Under the pieces are notes generated by a model. That model ran no database searches. It was not told the origin of the DNA and saw only the letters and a program-made list of their open reading frames with translations. Shown piece by piece: positions 32,465 to 42,033 of a DNA stretch of 64,000 bases. Made by a program: the position numbers and the translations under genes. Position 1 is the first letter of the stretch. Every line of letters begins with the position of its first letter. This DNA comes from Alcanivoracaceae bacterium (GTDB lineage Bacteria; Pseudomonadota; Gammaproteobacteria; Pseudomonadales; Alcanivoracaceae), in the NCBI GenBank assembly GCA_029210325.1, contig JARGPU010000004.1:1-64000 (forward strand), in the 5' to 3' direction.

Positions 32465-33139
32465 ATGGCATATATGGTTGCCGTTCCTGCAAATCCGGCC
32501 TTGGTTATGGGAATTGAAGATTTTATTAATGCGGTCAAGCACGATCGTAGCAATAGCGCAGAGCTCTATATCCGCATGGTGGATCATATGACCGACCGGA
32601 TGTTGAGCCTTTTTATGATCGAGCCTTCACAGATGATGACCCTGTCTTCCACCCAGACCAAGGTTATTGATTTTGCCGTGGCCACTGCCGGTAAGGCTTC
32701 TCACATGCTGAGCCGACAGATTTATAAAAAAGTCACTAATAAGGAGTTTGCTCCGATCGTTGCTCGTTTTTCCGAGCTCTACTGGCCGGCTGGTGCAGAC
32801 AACGATAATCAGGCCCACCTGCGTTTTGCTGTTGATGATGTGTTTGCTATCGAGTTTATGGCGGTGGCAGAGCAGTGTGCTGCGGGCCAGGGTGAGCAGG
32901 TGGTCGATCGTATGTCGGCGGTGATGGATCGCTTGTCGGATGACATCATTCAGAACTTTTTCGTTGCCAATAATGACCATGTGAAGATGGGCTTTGTAAC
33001 CCAGAAGGCAGTGGATATCGGCATTGACGGTAGTCGTAAGGCTATCCGGGCAGTTAATCATAAAGTCCTGAAAGGTCTTAATGGTGGCCAGTTGAAGGGA
33101 TTTATGGGGCATTACGCACCCATCGTGCGGGCTGTGTAG
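32465..33139 (+). CDS. hypothetical helical protein in acyltransferase-thioesterase operon
   Basis: 224 aa protein I do not recognise. It appears soluble, mainly helical, with a Met-rich central part (VDHMTDRMLSLFMIEPSQMMTLSS) and a C-terminus GGQLKGFMGHYAPIVRAV. No signal peptide. It is six bases after the thioesterase gene and therefore likely co-expressed with it. Neither function nor fold can be named. The start is the ATG eight bases into the intergenic gap. Confidence 0.7.
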   Translation: MAYMVAVPANPALVMGIEDFINAVKHDRSNSAELYIRMVDHMTDRMLSLFMIEPSQMMTLSSTQTKVIDFAVATAGKASHMLSRQIYKKVTNKEFAPIVARFSELYWPAGADNDNQAHLRFAVDDVFAIEFMAVAEQCAAGQGEQVVDRMSAVMDRLSDDIIQNFFVANNDHVKMGFVTQKAVDIGIDGSRKAIRAVNHKVLKGLNGGQLKGFMGHYAPIVRAV

Positions 33140-33160
33140 TTTCACAGTCGTTGCACAATT

Positions 33161-33190
33161 GGCCCCGCTTTTGCTGCACAAAGCGGGGCC
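33161..33190. terminator. strong stem-loop without T-tract after the hypothetical gene
   Basis: GGCCCCGCTT - 10 nt - AAGCGGGGCC, perfect 10-bp GC-rich stem. It is not followed by a run of T on either strand, so it may act as a 3' protective hairpin or as a processed element between the operon and the glycine-zipper gene, rather than as an intrinsic terminator. Confidence 0.5.
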
Positions 33191-33230
33191 AGCATCAGTG
33201 ACGAACCTGTTTCGTTACGAGGATGCCATC

Positions 33231-33887
33231 ATGAAAACAGTCGCAGTTGCAGTACTCTCCGCAGCCGGTGCTTTTGTTATTACCGGCGCGGGCTATGGTC
33301 TCTACCATGCCGGCGCCAGTCAGGCGGCGCAGGTGGCCCAAGTCCCCATGGAAGCACCAGCCGGTCCAGCAGTGGCTGCCCGGCAACCGCTGCCTCCGGT
33401 GCAAGCTCTGGCGCCAGCTCCAGTACCCACTCCAGTGTACGCTCCAGTGCAACAACGGCCACCGCAGGCCAGGGTGATGCATGTGGAGCCGTTGACCACA
33501 AGCTGGCAGGAGCCCCGCGAGGTTTGCCAGATGGTGACTGTGCAGAAGCAAGCGCCAGTTCGTGATGAGAGCCGCATCGCCGGCACTCTGCTGGGTGCTG
33601 CTGCCGGAGGGCTGCTTGGTAATCAGGTGGGTGGCGGTAGTGGCAAGAAAGTCGCTACGGTGATCGGCGCTCTGGCCGGAGCCCAGCTCGGCAAGCAAAG
33701 CGCAGAACGGACTGCACGCACCTATACCACCACGGAGCAACAGTGCAGCACGGTAAGCGAAACCGTTAGCCGCACCACTGGTTATCTGGTGACCTATGAA
33801 TTCAATGGTCAGTTGCATAGCATCAAAACCAGTAACAAGCCTGGTGATTATCTGCCGATAGAAAATGGACGGGTTGTGGCTTTCTGA
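33231..33887 (+). CDS. glycine-zipper 2TM domain protein
   Basis: 218 aa envelope protein. It has an N-terminal signal or anchor (VAVAVLSAAGAFVITGAGYG), a Pro/Gln/Val-rich linker (residues ~40-90), a Cys-containing segment (EPREVCQMVTVQK) and a glycine-zipper helix hairpin: GTLLGAAAGGLLGNQVGGGSGKKVATVIGALAGAQLGKQ. The C-terminus (TGYLVTYEFNGQLHSIKTSNKPGD) is the conserved strand of the family, also seen in Rickettsia 17-kDa-antigen-like proteins. Role is probably in outer-membrane or periplasmic integrity. It converges on the ABC transporter genes. Confidence 0.82.
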   Translation: MKTVAVAVLSAAGAFVITGAGYGLYHAGASQAAQVAQVPMEAPAGPAVAARQPLPPVQALAPAPVPTPVYAPVQQRPPQARVMHVEPLTTSWQEPREVCQMVTVQKQAPVRDESRIAGTLLGAAAGGLLGNQVGGGSGKKVATVIGALAGAQLGKQSAERTARTYTTTEQQCSTVSETVSRTTGYLVTYEFNGQLHSIKTSNKPGDYLPIENGRVVAF

Positions 33888-33894
33888 CAGGCCG

Positions 33895-34656
33895 TTAGTT
33901 CTTCAGCTTGTAGCCACTAAGGAACATCCAGCGAATCAGCATGACGCAGATCAGCATAAACACGCTGATCATCGTCAGGCTGACGCCCACGCTGACATCG
34001 GCGACGCCGTAAAAACTCCAGCGAAAGCCACTGATCAGATAGACCACTGGATTGAACAGGGTGACCGTTTGCCAGGCCGGTGGCAGCATGCTGATTGAGT
34101 AGAAGCTGCCCCCCAAAAAGGCCAGTGGGGTGACGATCAAAGTCGGTACGATCTGTAGTTTTTCCCAGCCATCTGCCCATATGCCAATAATAAAGCCGAA
34201 CAGGCTGAAGCTTATGGATGTGAGAATCAGAAAGGCGAGCATCCATACCGGGTGCTCAATGCTGAATGGTACAAACGCGCGCGCAGTGATCAGAATTAGC
34301 AGGCCAAGCATGATCGATTTGCTGGCTGCTGCACCAACATAGCCAATCACGACTTCCAGCCATGATACTGGCGCCGACAGTACCTCGTAGATAGTGCCGG
34401 AATACTTGGGCATATAGATGCCAAATGAGGCATTGCTGATGCTTTCTGTGAGCAGCATCAGCATGATCAGGCCCGGAACAATAAAAGCGCCATAGCTGAT
34501 GCCATCAATGGCAATCATGCGTGAGCCGATGGCTGATCCAAACACCACAAAGTACAGCGACGTGGAGATCACAGGGGAAGCAATACTCTGCAGCAGGGTG
34601 CGGAAAGTACGGGCCATTTCAAAATGGTAGATGGCGCGGATCGCGTACCAGTTCAT
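33895..34656 (-). CDS. ABC-2 type transporter permease
   Basis: 253 aa with six transmembrane helices and the ABC-2 signature region. Features: [40 protein letters not shown] at the N-terminus, [26 protein letters not shown], and the C-terminal [16 protein letters not shown]. This resembles YadH/NodJ-like exporter permeases. It is coupled to the ATPase gene by a four-base ATGA overlap. The substrate is unknown. Confidence 0.9.
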   Translation of the reverse strand: MNWYAIRAIYHFEMARTFRTLLQSIASPVISTSLYFVVFGSAIGSRMIAIDGISYGAFIVPGLIMLMLLTESISNASFGIYMPKYSGTIYEVLSAPVSWLEVVIGYVGAAASKSIMLGLLILITARAFVPFSIEHPVWMLAFLILTSISFSLFGFIIGIWADGWEKLQIVPTLIVTPLAFLGGSFYSISMLPPAWQTVTLFNPVVYLISGFRWSFYGVADVSVGVSLTMISVFMLICVMLIRWMFLSGYKLKN

Positions 34657-35591
34657 GCCTGCTTCCTCACCAGACTGACAAAGATTTCTTCTAACGAACT
34701 TTCTTGGGTATGCAAGTCGCGGAAGTCGACCCCCTCGGCATTGAGGCGGCGCAGTAGCTCACCAATGCCACTCTGTTCCGCCTGAGTATCAAAGCTATAG
34801 ACCAACTGCTGGCCATCTTCGGAAAGTACTAATGAGTATTGCCCCAGACTGGCTGGAATGGAGTTGATCGGGTTCTGGAGCTGCAGGGTCAGCTGCTTGC
34901 GTCCAAGTTTTCGCATCAGGGTGTTCTTGTCTTCCACCAGAATAATTTCACCACTGCGTATCACGCCGATGCGATCGGCCATTTCCTCAGCTTCTTCAAT
35001 GTAGTGGGTGGTCAGGATGATGGTGACGCCCTGCTCGCGTAGTTGCCGTACCATTTGCCACATGTCCCGGCGCAGCTCCACGTCCACCCCAGCGGTCGGC
35101 TCATCCAGAAACAGGATAGAAGGTTCGTGGGCCAACGCCTTGGCAATCATTACCCGACGTTTCATGCCGCCGGACAGAGTCATAATCCTGTCGTTGCGCT
35201 TGTCCCACAACGACAGTGCCTTAAGTGTGCGCTCCAGATGGGCTGGATCAGGGGCCTTGCCAAACAGGCCGCGGCTGAACTTCAGGGTTGCCCCGACTGA
35301 CTCAAAAGCATCACTGGTGAGCTCCTGAGGTACCAGGCCGATGCAACTGCGCGCTGCACGGTAGTCATTTACCACATCATGGCCATCGGCCAGCACCCGA
35401 CCTTCACTGGGGCTGACGATGCCACAGATGGTACTGATCAGTGTGGTTTTGCCTGCACCATTGGGGCCGAGCAGGGCAAAGATCTCACCCCGGCGGATGT
35501 CCAGGTTGATATTGTTCAGAGCCCGGAAGCCGGAGCTATAGGTTTTGGTCAGGTTCTGAATCTGAATGACGGCGTCCACACCGGTCTCCAT
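34653..35591 (-). CDS. ABC-2 transporter ATP-binding protein
   Basis: 312 aa. Walker A is [15 protein letters not shown], the signature LSGGMKRR, Walker [13 protein letters not shown], and the switch His is in [11 protein letters not shown]. The extension beyond ~230 residues is typical of drug- or polysaccharide-exporting ABC-2 ATPases (YadG-type). It is expected to dimerise and drive the permease encoded next. The start has no clear alternative; the next in-frame Met is at residue 54 (QIQ region excluded by motif position). Confidence 0.92.
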   Translation of the reverse strand: METGVDAVIQIQNLTKTYSSGFRALNNINLDIRRGEIFALLGPNGAGKTTLISTICGIVSPSEGRVLADGHDVVNDYRAARSCIGLVPQELTSDAFESVGATLKFSRGLFGKAPDPAHLERTLKALSLWDKRNDRIMTLSGGMKRRVMIAKALAHEPSILFLDEPTAGVDVELRRDMWQMVRQLREQGVTIILTTHYIEEAEEMADRIGVIRSGEIILVEDKNTLMRKLGRKQLTLQLQNPINSIPASLGQYSLVLSEDGQQLVYSFDTQAEQSGIGELLRRLNAEGVDFRDLHTQESSLEEIFVSLVRKQA

Positions 35592-35633
35592 GGTTGCAAG
35601 GTGTGGATGGTGTCAGATTGGTAATGGTGAATA

Positions 35634-35663
35634 CAACAGGACCCGCGATGGCGGCCCCTGTTG
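35634..35663 (-). terminator. weak terminator after aldehyde dehydrogenase gene
   Basis: Arms CAACAGG and CCTGTTG, 16 bases apart, followed on the minus strand by TATT. It lies between the aldehyde dehydrogenase stop and the start of the ABC genes. Confidence 0.45.
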
Positions 35664-35668
35664 CGTGG

Positions 35669-37075
35669 TTACTTGATCATCTTGCGCATCATATTGATCT
35701 TGTCCTTATAGGGGGCATATCGCATCGGGATATCTAGCCAGCCACTTGCCTTGAGGATGCTACGCTGGTGAGAGAAGACATCGAAGGAGCTCTTGCCGTG
35801 ATAGGAGCCCATGCCGCTTTCGCCAACACCACCGAATGGCAGATGGGCATTGGCCACATGCATCACGGTGTTGTTGATGCAACCGCCACCGAACTGGATG
35901 TTGGCCAGTACATCGCGCTCAACTTCGTCGCTGGCGGTAAACAGGTACAGGGCCAGCGGATGGTTTGGCAGGCTACGAGTCTGCCGATAGAGATCGTCCA
36001 GGCTGGAGTATTCGAGCAGCGGCAGTACCGGTCCGAATATCTCTTCCTGCATCACCGGGTCATTGATGGATACATCGCTGAGAATGGTCGGCGCGATAAA
36101 TTTGCTTGCCCGGTCAGTTTGGCCGCCAATCAGTACCTTGGCGGTGCCAATGAGAGCCGCCACCCGATCAAAGTGACGTTCGTTGATCATGCGGCCGAAA
36201 TCCGGGTTGTTAATCGTGTCGCTGCCATAAAAAGCCTTAAGCGTGGCAACCATCTCTTTTTCGAATGCGGCGCGGATGTCCTTGTGAACAAAAACATGGT
36301 CCGGGGCGATGCAGGTTTGACCAGCATTAAGCATCTTGCCAGACAGAATTCGTTTGGCGGCCAGCTTCAGGTTGGCATCCCGGTGAACGATGGTCGGGCT
36401 TTTGCCGCCCAGCTCCAGAGTCACTGGGGTCAAATGCTTGGCAGCCGAGGCCATAACGATTCGGCCTACTCGCGGGCTGCCGGTAAAGAAAATATGGTCG
36501 AAGTGTTCTTCCAGCAGCGCGTTGGTGACTTCGGTGCTGCCTTCAAACACGGAGATGTATTCCGGCTTGAAGCATTCGCCCATCATTTTGCTCAGCAGTC
36601 GGGAAGTGGCCGGGGTCAGGGAGGATGGCTTCATCACCACGGTGTTGCCAGCAGCAATGGCGCCGATCAGCGGCTGTACGCATAGCAGGAACGGGTAGTT
36701 GTATGGTCCCATGATGAAGTTGACGCCCAGAGGCGTTGATTCTACGCGACTGCGTCCTGGTTGTGCCCACAGGCTGGTGCCGACTTTCTTTGGCGCCATC
36801 CAGCTCTTCAGGTGCTTGATGGTGTGCTTCAGATCTTCAAAAGCGGTAGTGATCTCGATATACGCCTCAAATGGCGGCCGGCCGATGTCTTCCTTCAATG
36901 CCTTTTCGATATCGTCCTTGTGATCGATGATCGACTGCTTGAGCTTCTTCAGCTGGGCCAGACGAAATGCATAATCACGGGTTGCGCCGGATTCGAAATA
37001 GGCTCGCTGGCGGGCAACGATGTCAGTCGCCCAGTTGGCGGAGGTGGATTGTTGTGCCGGCTCGGCAGCGCCCAT
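35669..37075 (-). CDS. class 3 aldehyde dehydrogenase (coniferyl/fatty aldehyde type)
   Basis: 468 aa NAD(P)-dependent dehydrogenase. The catalytic Cys is in NAGQTCIAPDH and the general-base Glu in TLELGGKSP; FTGSPRVGRIV gives the nucleotide turn. The N-terminal LKQSIIDHKDDIEKALKEDIGRPPFEAYIEIT and the C-terminal PFGGVGESGMGSYHGKSSFDVFSHQRS match the class 3 (fatty aldehyde, coniferyl aldehyde) group, not class 1. Oxidation of long-chain aldehydes arising in alkane or alkanol metabolism is a good fit for this gene neighbourhood. The start at ATG before GAAEPAQ has AGGAG six bases upstream. Confidence 0.9.
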   Translation of the reverse strand: MGAAEPAQQSTSANWATDIVARQRAYFESGATRDYAFRLAQLKKLKQSIIDHKDDIEKALKEDIGRPPFEAYIEITTAFEDLKHTIKHLKSWMAPKKVGTSLWAQPGRSRVESTPLGVNFIMGPYNYPFLLCVQPLIGAIAAGNTVVMKPSSLTPATSRLLSKMMGECFKPEYISVFEGSTEVTNALLEEHFDHIFFTGSPRVGRIVMASAAKHLTPVTLELGGKSPTIVHRDANLKLAAKRILSGKMLNAGQTCIAPDHVFVHKDIRAAFEKEMVATLKAFYGSDTINNPDFGRMINERHFDRVAALIGTAKVLIGGQTDRASKFIAPTILSDVSINDPVMQEEIFGPVLPLLEYSSLDDLYRQTRSLPNHPLALYLFTASDEVERDVLANIQFGGGCINNTVMHVANAHLPFGGVGESGMGSYHGKSSFDVFSHQRSILKASGWLDIPMRYAPYKDKINMMRKMIK

Positions 37076-37196
37076 GGTGTGCTCCTGAATCAAGGGAAAT
37101 TGACGTCGATGGTTTCACGCCCAACTCTCAGGGGCTATTGCGGTTTCGCTCAGCGGCCTGACCGTAAAGATCAGAGACAGAACGGGGTTGAAGTGT

Positions 37197-37838
37197 TTAC
37201 TTTGCCCGGATCGAGGCGGACAGCGTGCGAATGGTGTATTCGACCAGTGCCGCCGGGTCTCCCTGATCTGGATAGGCCGGGTGTTTGCCAATATTGCGGG
37301 TTAGCATGATCACCCCGTGCAGGGAGCCACGCAGGTACAGGGCGGTCTGCAGCGGGTCGGCGACCCGCGCCGGATCAATGCTGTGGTCATTAATGCCGTC
37401 GCAAATGGCGCGCGACATGATCTCCATGACTTCGCCAGTGCACACCAGTAAAGGCCCAAGGTCTGTCTGGGTGTCGGCCTCGGGCCAGTCGCCGGCGGCG
37501 CGGGTGAGCACATCAAAGTAGTTTGGCTGCTCGACGGAGAAGGCCAGATAGTTACGGCCCATGGCTTCGATTCGGTCAGCTCCGCTGAGTTCGGCGCGGT
37601 CAGTGTCGCGGAAGCGCTGGCGCAGGCTTTCCGCGGCACGCAGCATGATGCTGGCGAGAATTCCCTGCTTGTCGCGGAAGTAGACATACAGCAGGCCTCG
37701 GCTAAGGCCGGCCTGGCGAGCAATATGATCCATGGTGACCCGTTCATAGCCGCGCTCAAAAAACACCTGCTCGGCAGCATCCAGAATGCTGCTGCGGCGT
37801 TCCTGCTTTTCTTCCTGCTGGCGTGCTCGAAGGCTCAC
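37197..37838 (-). CDS. TetR-family repressor, probable regulator of the RND operon
   Basis: 213 aa, GTG start. The HTH is RSSILDAAEQVFFERGYERVTMDHIARQAGLSRGLLYVYFRDKQGILASIM. The C-terminal ligand domain is unlike any I can name. It is divergent from the RND efflux operon with 130 bases between starts, the classic local-repressor arrangement. A 13-bp dyad at 37895-37907 in that gap is a candidate operator. Confidence 0.9.
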   Translation of the reverse strand: MSLRARQQEEKQERRSSILDAAEQVFFERGYERVTMDHIARQAGLSRGLLYVYFRDKQGILASIMLRAAESLRQRFRDTDRAELSGADRIEAMGRNYLAFSVEQPNYFDVLTRAAGDWPEADTQTDLGPLLVCTGEVMEIMSRAICDGINDHSIDPARVADPLQTALYLRGSLHGVIMLTRNIGKHPAYPDQGDPAALVEYTIRTLSASIRAK

Positions 37839-37894
37839 GGTGTTGTCCTGATGGCCGATAGCGTGACTGCATGGTAATGGTATTACGTAGTCAT

Positions 37895-37907
37895 TGACAA
37901 ATTGTCA
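37895..37907. promoter_or_regulatory. dyad between TetR and RND genes
   Basis: TGACA-AAT-TGTCA, perfect 5-bp arms, nested in a longer partial dyad (GTCATT ... AATGAC). TTGACA within it could be a -35 hexamer, but no matching -10 was found at 17 bp. Position between the divergent starts fits a TetR operator. Confidence 0.45.
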
Positions 37908-37968
37908 GCTAATGACAGACTGGCTGCCAATGTTTGTTGCTGTGCTGCTATTTAGTTGGGGGAAATGT

Positions 37969-39012
37969 ATGCGTTTTCTGGTTGGTGTCCTTGCTGCTGC
38001 GCTGTTGATGGGTTGTGCTGACGATGAGCAGCTTGTTGCGCCGGTAACCGTACGTGTTGCTCCGGTGATGGCAGGGGAAGCGCAGGAACCACTGCGCTTT
38101 GCCGGCGTGGTGCGTTCGCGCCAGCGGGCCGAGCTGACCTTCCAGGTCAGTGGTACGTTGCAGGACAGGCTGGTGGAAATCGGTGCGCCAGTGGAGGCGG
38201 GCGATCTACTCGCCATATTGCAGAACCCGCAGTTAATCCCGGCGCGAGATTCCGCCCGGGCGCGCTTGCGCGAAGCCGAAGCTCAGGCTCGTCAGGCCGA
38301 GCAGGAGTATCAGCGGGGCCTGCCGCTGCGTCAGCGCGGGGTGTTATCGGAACAGAATATCGAGCAGTTGCTGGCACGCCGCGATTCGCTGCGCGCCGCG
38401 GTCGATACTGCCCGGGCTGCCCTCTCGGAAGCTGAACAGGTGGTTCGTGAAGGTGAATTACGTGCCCCCTTTAATGGTGTGGTTGAGGCGGTGCTGGCGG
38501 AGCCGGGTGAGTTTGTCGCTGCCGGTCAGCCGGCGTTGCGTATTTCTTCTCCAAAAGGTTTTGAAGTGGAAGTGCGTATTCCCGAGGCCCTGCGCGGAGG
38601 CATCGAGCCGGATATGACCTTGCCGGTATGGAGAGTGATGGATCGGGACAGTGCACCTCTTCAGGGTGTGGTCACGGAAATTGGTCGCGGCTCACGGCGC
38701 GGCGAACTGTATCCGTTGGTAGTTAGTCTGGATGACGAAGGTCTGGTGCCTGGCGTGGCGGTGGAAGTGGGTGTGATACGTCCGTTAAGCGAAGCGCTCA
38801 CTTTGCCGGTGCTGGCTGTGGTGCGTAGTGCGGATGGTACAGCCGTATTCCGGGTGCGTGATGGCCGCGCGCAACGTTTGTCGATCAGCGTGTTGCAGTT
38901 GGCGGGCGAACAAGTGCTGGTACGTGGTGATGATATCGCGGCCGGCGATCTGGTGGTTTACGCCGGGCTGTCACGACTGGTGGACGGTGACCTGGTGGAG
39001 ATCCTGCCGTGA
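37969..39012 (+). CDS. RND efflux periplasmic adaptor lipoprotein
   Basis: 347 aa membrane-fusion protein. Lipoprotein signal with lipobox LMGC. It has the adaptor order: RFAGVVRSRQRAELTFQVSGTL (beta-barrel/lipoyl start), coiled-coil hairpin RARLREAEAQARQAEQEYQRGLPLRQR...LLARRDSLRAAVDTARAALSEAEQ, and the second lipoyl half LRAPFNGVVEAVLAEPGEFV. The start at 37969 has GGGGGA upstream and begins the signal directly; an upstream ATG is not preferred. The stop overlaps the RND permease GTG start by four bases. Confidence 0.92.
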   Translation: MRFLVGVLAAALLMGCADDEQLVAPVTVRVAPVMAGEAQEPLRFAGVVRSRQRAELTFQVSGTLQDRLVEIGAPVEAGDLLAILQNPQLIPARDSARARLREAEAQARQAEQEYQRGLPLRQRGVLSEQNIEQLLARRDSLRAAVDTARAALSEAEQVVREGELRAPFNGVVEAVLAEPGEFVAAGQPALRISSPKGFEVEVRIPEALRGGIEPDMTLPVWRVMDRDSAPLQGVVTEIGRGSRRGELYPLVVSLDDEGLVPGVAVEVGVIRPLSEALTLPVLAVVRSADGTAVFRVRDGRAQRLSISVLQLAGEQVLVRGDDIAAGDLVVYAGLSRLVDGDLVEILP

Positions 39013-42008
39013 TCAGTTTCCTGCTTGCCCGGCAACGTCTGCTAGGGTTGGTAGTCGGCATGCTGACACTGGTTGGTATCGCTGCCTACTTCAACATGGC
39101 CCGTCAGGAAGATCCCAGCTTTCCCTACCGTGCCGGTCTGATTTCCGTGCAGTACCCCGGCGCCACCGCCGAGGCCGTGGAGCGGTTGGTGCTGCGGCCG
39201 TTGGAGGAGGAGCTGCTGCAAGTTGAGGAAGTCGACTTTGTCAAAAGCACCGCCCGAAATGGTGTTGCTATCGTCAATGTCCTGCAGCATCAAGATATCT
39301 ATGCCACCACACCGGCGTGGGATCGAGTCCGTCAGGCGATGCAGCGGGCCAGGCTTCAGTTTCCTGACGGCGTTGGTCAGATGGCGCTGGACGACCGTTT
39401 GATTGATACCCCGGTGGTGGTGTTGGCGTTGCGTGGCGCACCGTCGGTATTGGAGTTATCCAAAGCGGCGGAGCGCCTTAAAGATGCGCTAATGGGACTG
39501 CCATCACTGTCACGAATTGATATTGAGGCGCAGGCGGATGAGCAGATTACTCTGGCCATTGATGATGCTGCACTGAGCCGTATCGGTTTGACACCACAGC
39601 AGGTGGCGCAACTTGTCAGTGGTCGCAATCAGGTAATTCCCGGCGGCTTTGTGGTCGCCGGGGGTAAGCGTTTGGCAGTGCTGAGTAATAGTGAGTTTGT
39701 CAGCCTGGATGATCTGCGTCGTACTCAGGTTCCCTTGCCGGATGGCAGCTTTGTTCCGCTGGCGGCGATTGCGGATATCTGGCGCGGACCGCTGGAGCCG
39801 GCCCAGTCTGAGGCCTGGTACGACGGCGAGCGTGTCGTGCTGCTAAGTATCTATGCCAGCAGAGGACAGGTTGATGCGATAGATTTCGGCGCATCATTAC
39901 GTGACCGTCTGGATGTGTTGGCGCCGCAGTTTGCTCCCCTGCAAATAGAAGAAATGTTTTTTCAGCCGGATCAGGTAGCTGCGCGGTTGCATGATCTGGA
40001 AGGCAGTTTGTTGATCAGTATGCTGATCATTGTTGCCGTGGTTTTTTACGGTATGGGCTTACGTACCGGCTTGCTAGTGGCGACCATGCTGCCCGTGGTT
40101 GCATTGATCACACTGGGTATCTACAACCTTGGCGGCGGTATCCTCCATCAGGTGGCGGTGATTGGCCTGGTTATTTCTCTGGGTATCCTGATTGATAATG
40201 GCATTGTCATGGTGGAGAACATGCAGGTCCGGCTGGCCGAAGGCGCCAAGCCAGGTGCTGCGGTGGCGGGCGCGGTGCGGGGGCTGATCGGCCCATTGGG
40301 AGCTTCCACGGCGACTACGCTGGCGGCATTTACCCCATTGCTGCTATCCAAGGGGGGTACCGGTGATTTCACCCGTGGCATCCCGGTGATGATCATGCTG
40401 GCGCTAACGGTGAGCTTCTTTCTTTCGGTGACTCTGGCTCCCTTGCTTGCGGCTCGTTTTATCAAGCCTGGCAGTAGTGAGCGCGGCGCCGCCTTGCGTA
40501 AGTTGGGAGATCGATTGGCGGTCATTGCCACCGGTAACCCGCGCCGTATTCTCAAGGTTGGCGGCTTGATGGTGCTAATCAGCTTTTTGATGATTCCGTT
40601 TATGTCGGTGCAGTTCTTTCCGAACGCCGACCGGCCATTGGTGATCCTTGATCTGTTACTGCCGGAAGGTACTGATCAAGCGGAAACTGCCCTGGTCGCC
40701 GAGTCGTTAGAGCGAGCAGTGCGTGAACGTGAGGATGTTGAGCATGTGCATCGCTTTATCGGTTTTAGTGGACCAACTTTTTTCTACAACCTGCTGGTCA
40801 ACCCGCAAGCCCCTAATCGCGCCCGTCTGGTGTTGCTGGCCGAGGATCTTGCGGCGACCCGTGAAGTGATGGCTTTTGCGCGTATGCATGCGGCGCAGAA
40901 TCTGCCTGAGGTGGTGCTGGCTGCCAGTGTGCTTGGCCAGGGGCCGCCCCGTGATGCACCGGTGGAGGTGCGGGTATATCACCCGGACGACAATCAGCGG
41001 CTGGTGGCCGCGGAGCATATATTCCGTATTCTGCGACAGGTACCGGGTGCAGTGGATGTGCGGCACACCATTGACCAGGGAACGCCGGCAGTGCGAGTGG
41101 AGGTGGATGATGCCGTGGCGCAGCGTTCTGGTTTAACTCGTGCGGATGTGGCTCGTACCCTGTTTGGCCAAAGCTACGGTATGACCGCCGAGCAGTACCG
41201 ACAGGAACGGGATCCGATGCCCATCGTACTGCGCTCCGTTGAGGGCACCAGCTTGCCCTTGTCGCGTTTGCTGTCAATCAACATCTATCCGCAGCAGGGC
41301 GAGCCGGTGCCGCTGATGCAGGTTGCCCGGGTATATGCTGACTGGGAGCCAGCATCGGTCAATCGTCGCAATGGCGAGCGCATCTATACCATTTCAGCCA
41401 ACCTGAAGGATGGCTATAGCTTTAGCCAGATTCTGGCTGGGCTGGAGCGGGTGCTGGCAGATGAACCCTTACCGGCGGATACCCGAATTGAATACGGTGG
41501 AGACAGTCAGGGTAGTGGTGATGCCAATGAGGCGCTGGCCACATCCGCTCCGATTGGTGTGTTGCTGCTGCTGTTCTTTCTGGTTTGGCAGTTCAATTCT
41601 TACCGCCGTGTCGCCATTGTTTTGTTAACCGTGCCGATGGCGGCCGTGGGTATCATCCCGGGGTTGGTACTGTCTGGCTCCCCATTCGGCTTTATGTCGT
41701 TGCTGGGCGTGGTGGCATTGGTGGGTATTGTGGTGAATAACGCTATTGTGCTGATTGACGTGATTGACCAGCAGCTGGCAGCGGGAAACAATAATCGCGA
41801 TGCTGTTTACTACGCTGTCGCCCGCAGGACTCGTCCCATTTTGCTGACCACTGGAACCACGGTGGCCGGATTGTTGCCCCTGGCCTTTACAAGTTCCACC
41901 TTGTGGCCACCGATGGCCTGGGCGATTATCTCAGGGTTGCTGGCGTCAACGGTGCTGACCTTGCTGCTGGTACCTGCGCTGTGCCTGCTATGGTTGAAGC
42001 GCAATTAA
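39009..42008 (+). CDS. RND (HAE1-type) efflux transporter permease
   Basis: 999 aa, 12 transmembrane helices with two large periplasmic loops. Begins ISFLLARQRLLGLVVGMLTLVGIAAYFNMARQEDPSFPYRAGLISVQYPGA. TM4 reads GILIDNGIVMVEN and TM10 GIVVNNAIVLID: the AcrB Asp-Asp/Lys proton relay is replaced by Asp-Asn and Asn, as in the SwrC-like clade. GTG start overlapping the adaptor stop (GTGA). No dedicated outer membrane protein is in the operon; the TolC-like protein at the start of the window or one elsewhere could serve. Substrate unknown. Confidence 0.93.
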   Translation: MISFLLARQRLLGLVVGMLTLVGIAAYFNMARQEDPSFPYRAGLISVQYPGATAEAVERLVLRPLEEELLQVEEVDFVKSTARNGVAIVNVLQHQDIYATTPAWDRVRQAMQRARLQFPDGVGQMALDDRLIDTPVVVLALRGAPSVLELSKAAERLKDALMGLPSLSRIDIEAQADEQITLAIDDAALSRIGLTPQQVAQLVSGRNQVIPGGFVVAGGKRLAVLSNSEFVSLDDLRRTQVPLPDGSFVPLAAIADIWRGPLEPAQSEAWYDGERVVLLSIYASRGQVDAIDFGASLRDRLDVLAPQFAPLQIEEMFFQPDQVAARLHDLEGSLLISMLIIVAVVFYGMGLRTGLLVATMLPVVALITLGIYNLGGGILHQVAVIGLVISLGILIDNGIVMVENMQVRLAEGAKPGAAVAGAVRGLIGPLGASTATTLAAFTPLLLSKGGTGDFTRGIPVMIMLALTVSFFLSVTLAPLLAARFIKPGSSERGAALRKLGDRLAVIATGNPRRILKVGGLMVLISFLMIPFMSVQFFPNADRPLVILDLLLPEGTDQAETALVAESLERAVREREDVEHVHRFIGFSGPTFFYNLLVNPQAPNRARLVLLAEDLAATREVMAFARMHAAQNLPEVVLAASVLGQGPPRDAPVEVRVYHPDDNQRLVAAEHIFRILRQVPGAVDVRHTIDQGTPAVRVEVDDAVAQRSGLTRADVARTLFGQSYGMTAEQYRQERDPMPIVLRSVEGTSLPLSRLLSINIYPQQGEPVPLMQVARVYADWEPASVNRRNGERIYTISANLKDGYSFSQILAGLERVLADEPLPADTRIEYGGDSQGSGDANEALATSAPIGVLLLLFFLVWQFNSYRRVAIVLLTVPMAAVGIIPGLVLSGSPFGFMSLLGVVALVGIVVNNAIVLIDVIDQQLAAGNNNRDAVYYAVARRTRPILLTTGTTVAGLLPLAFTSSTLWPPMAWAIISGLLASTVLTLLLVPALCLLWLKRN

Positions 42009-42033
42009 AAAGAATAATTTCGGGAGACTCTCG

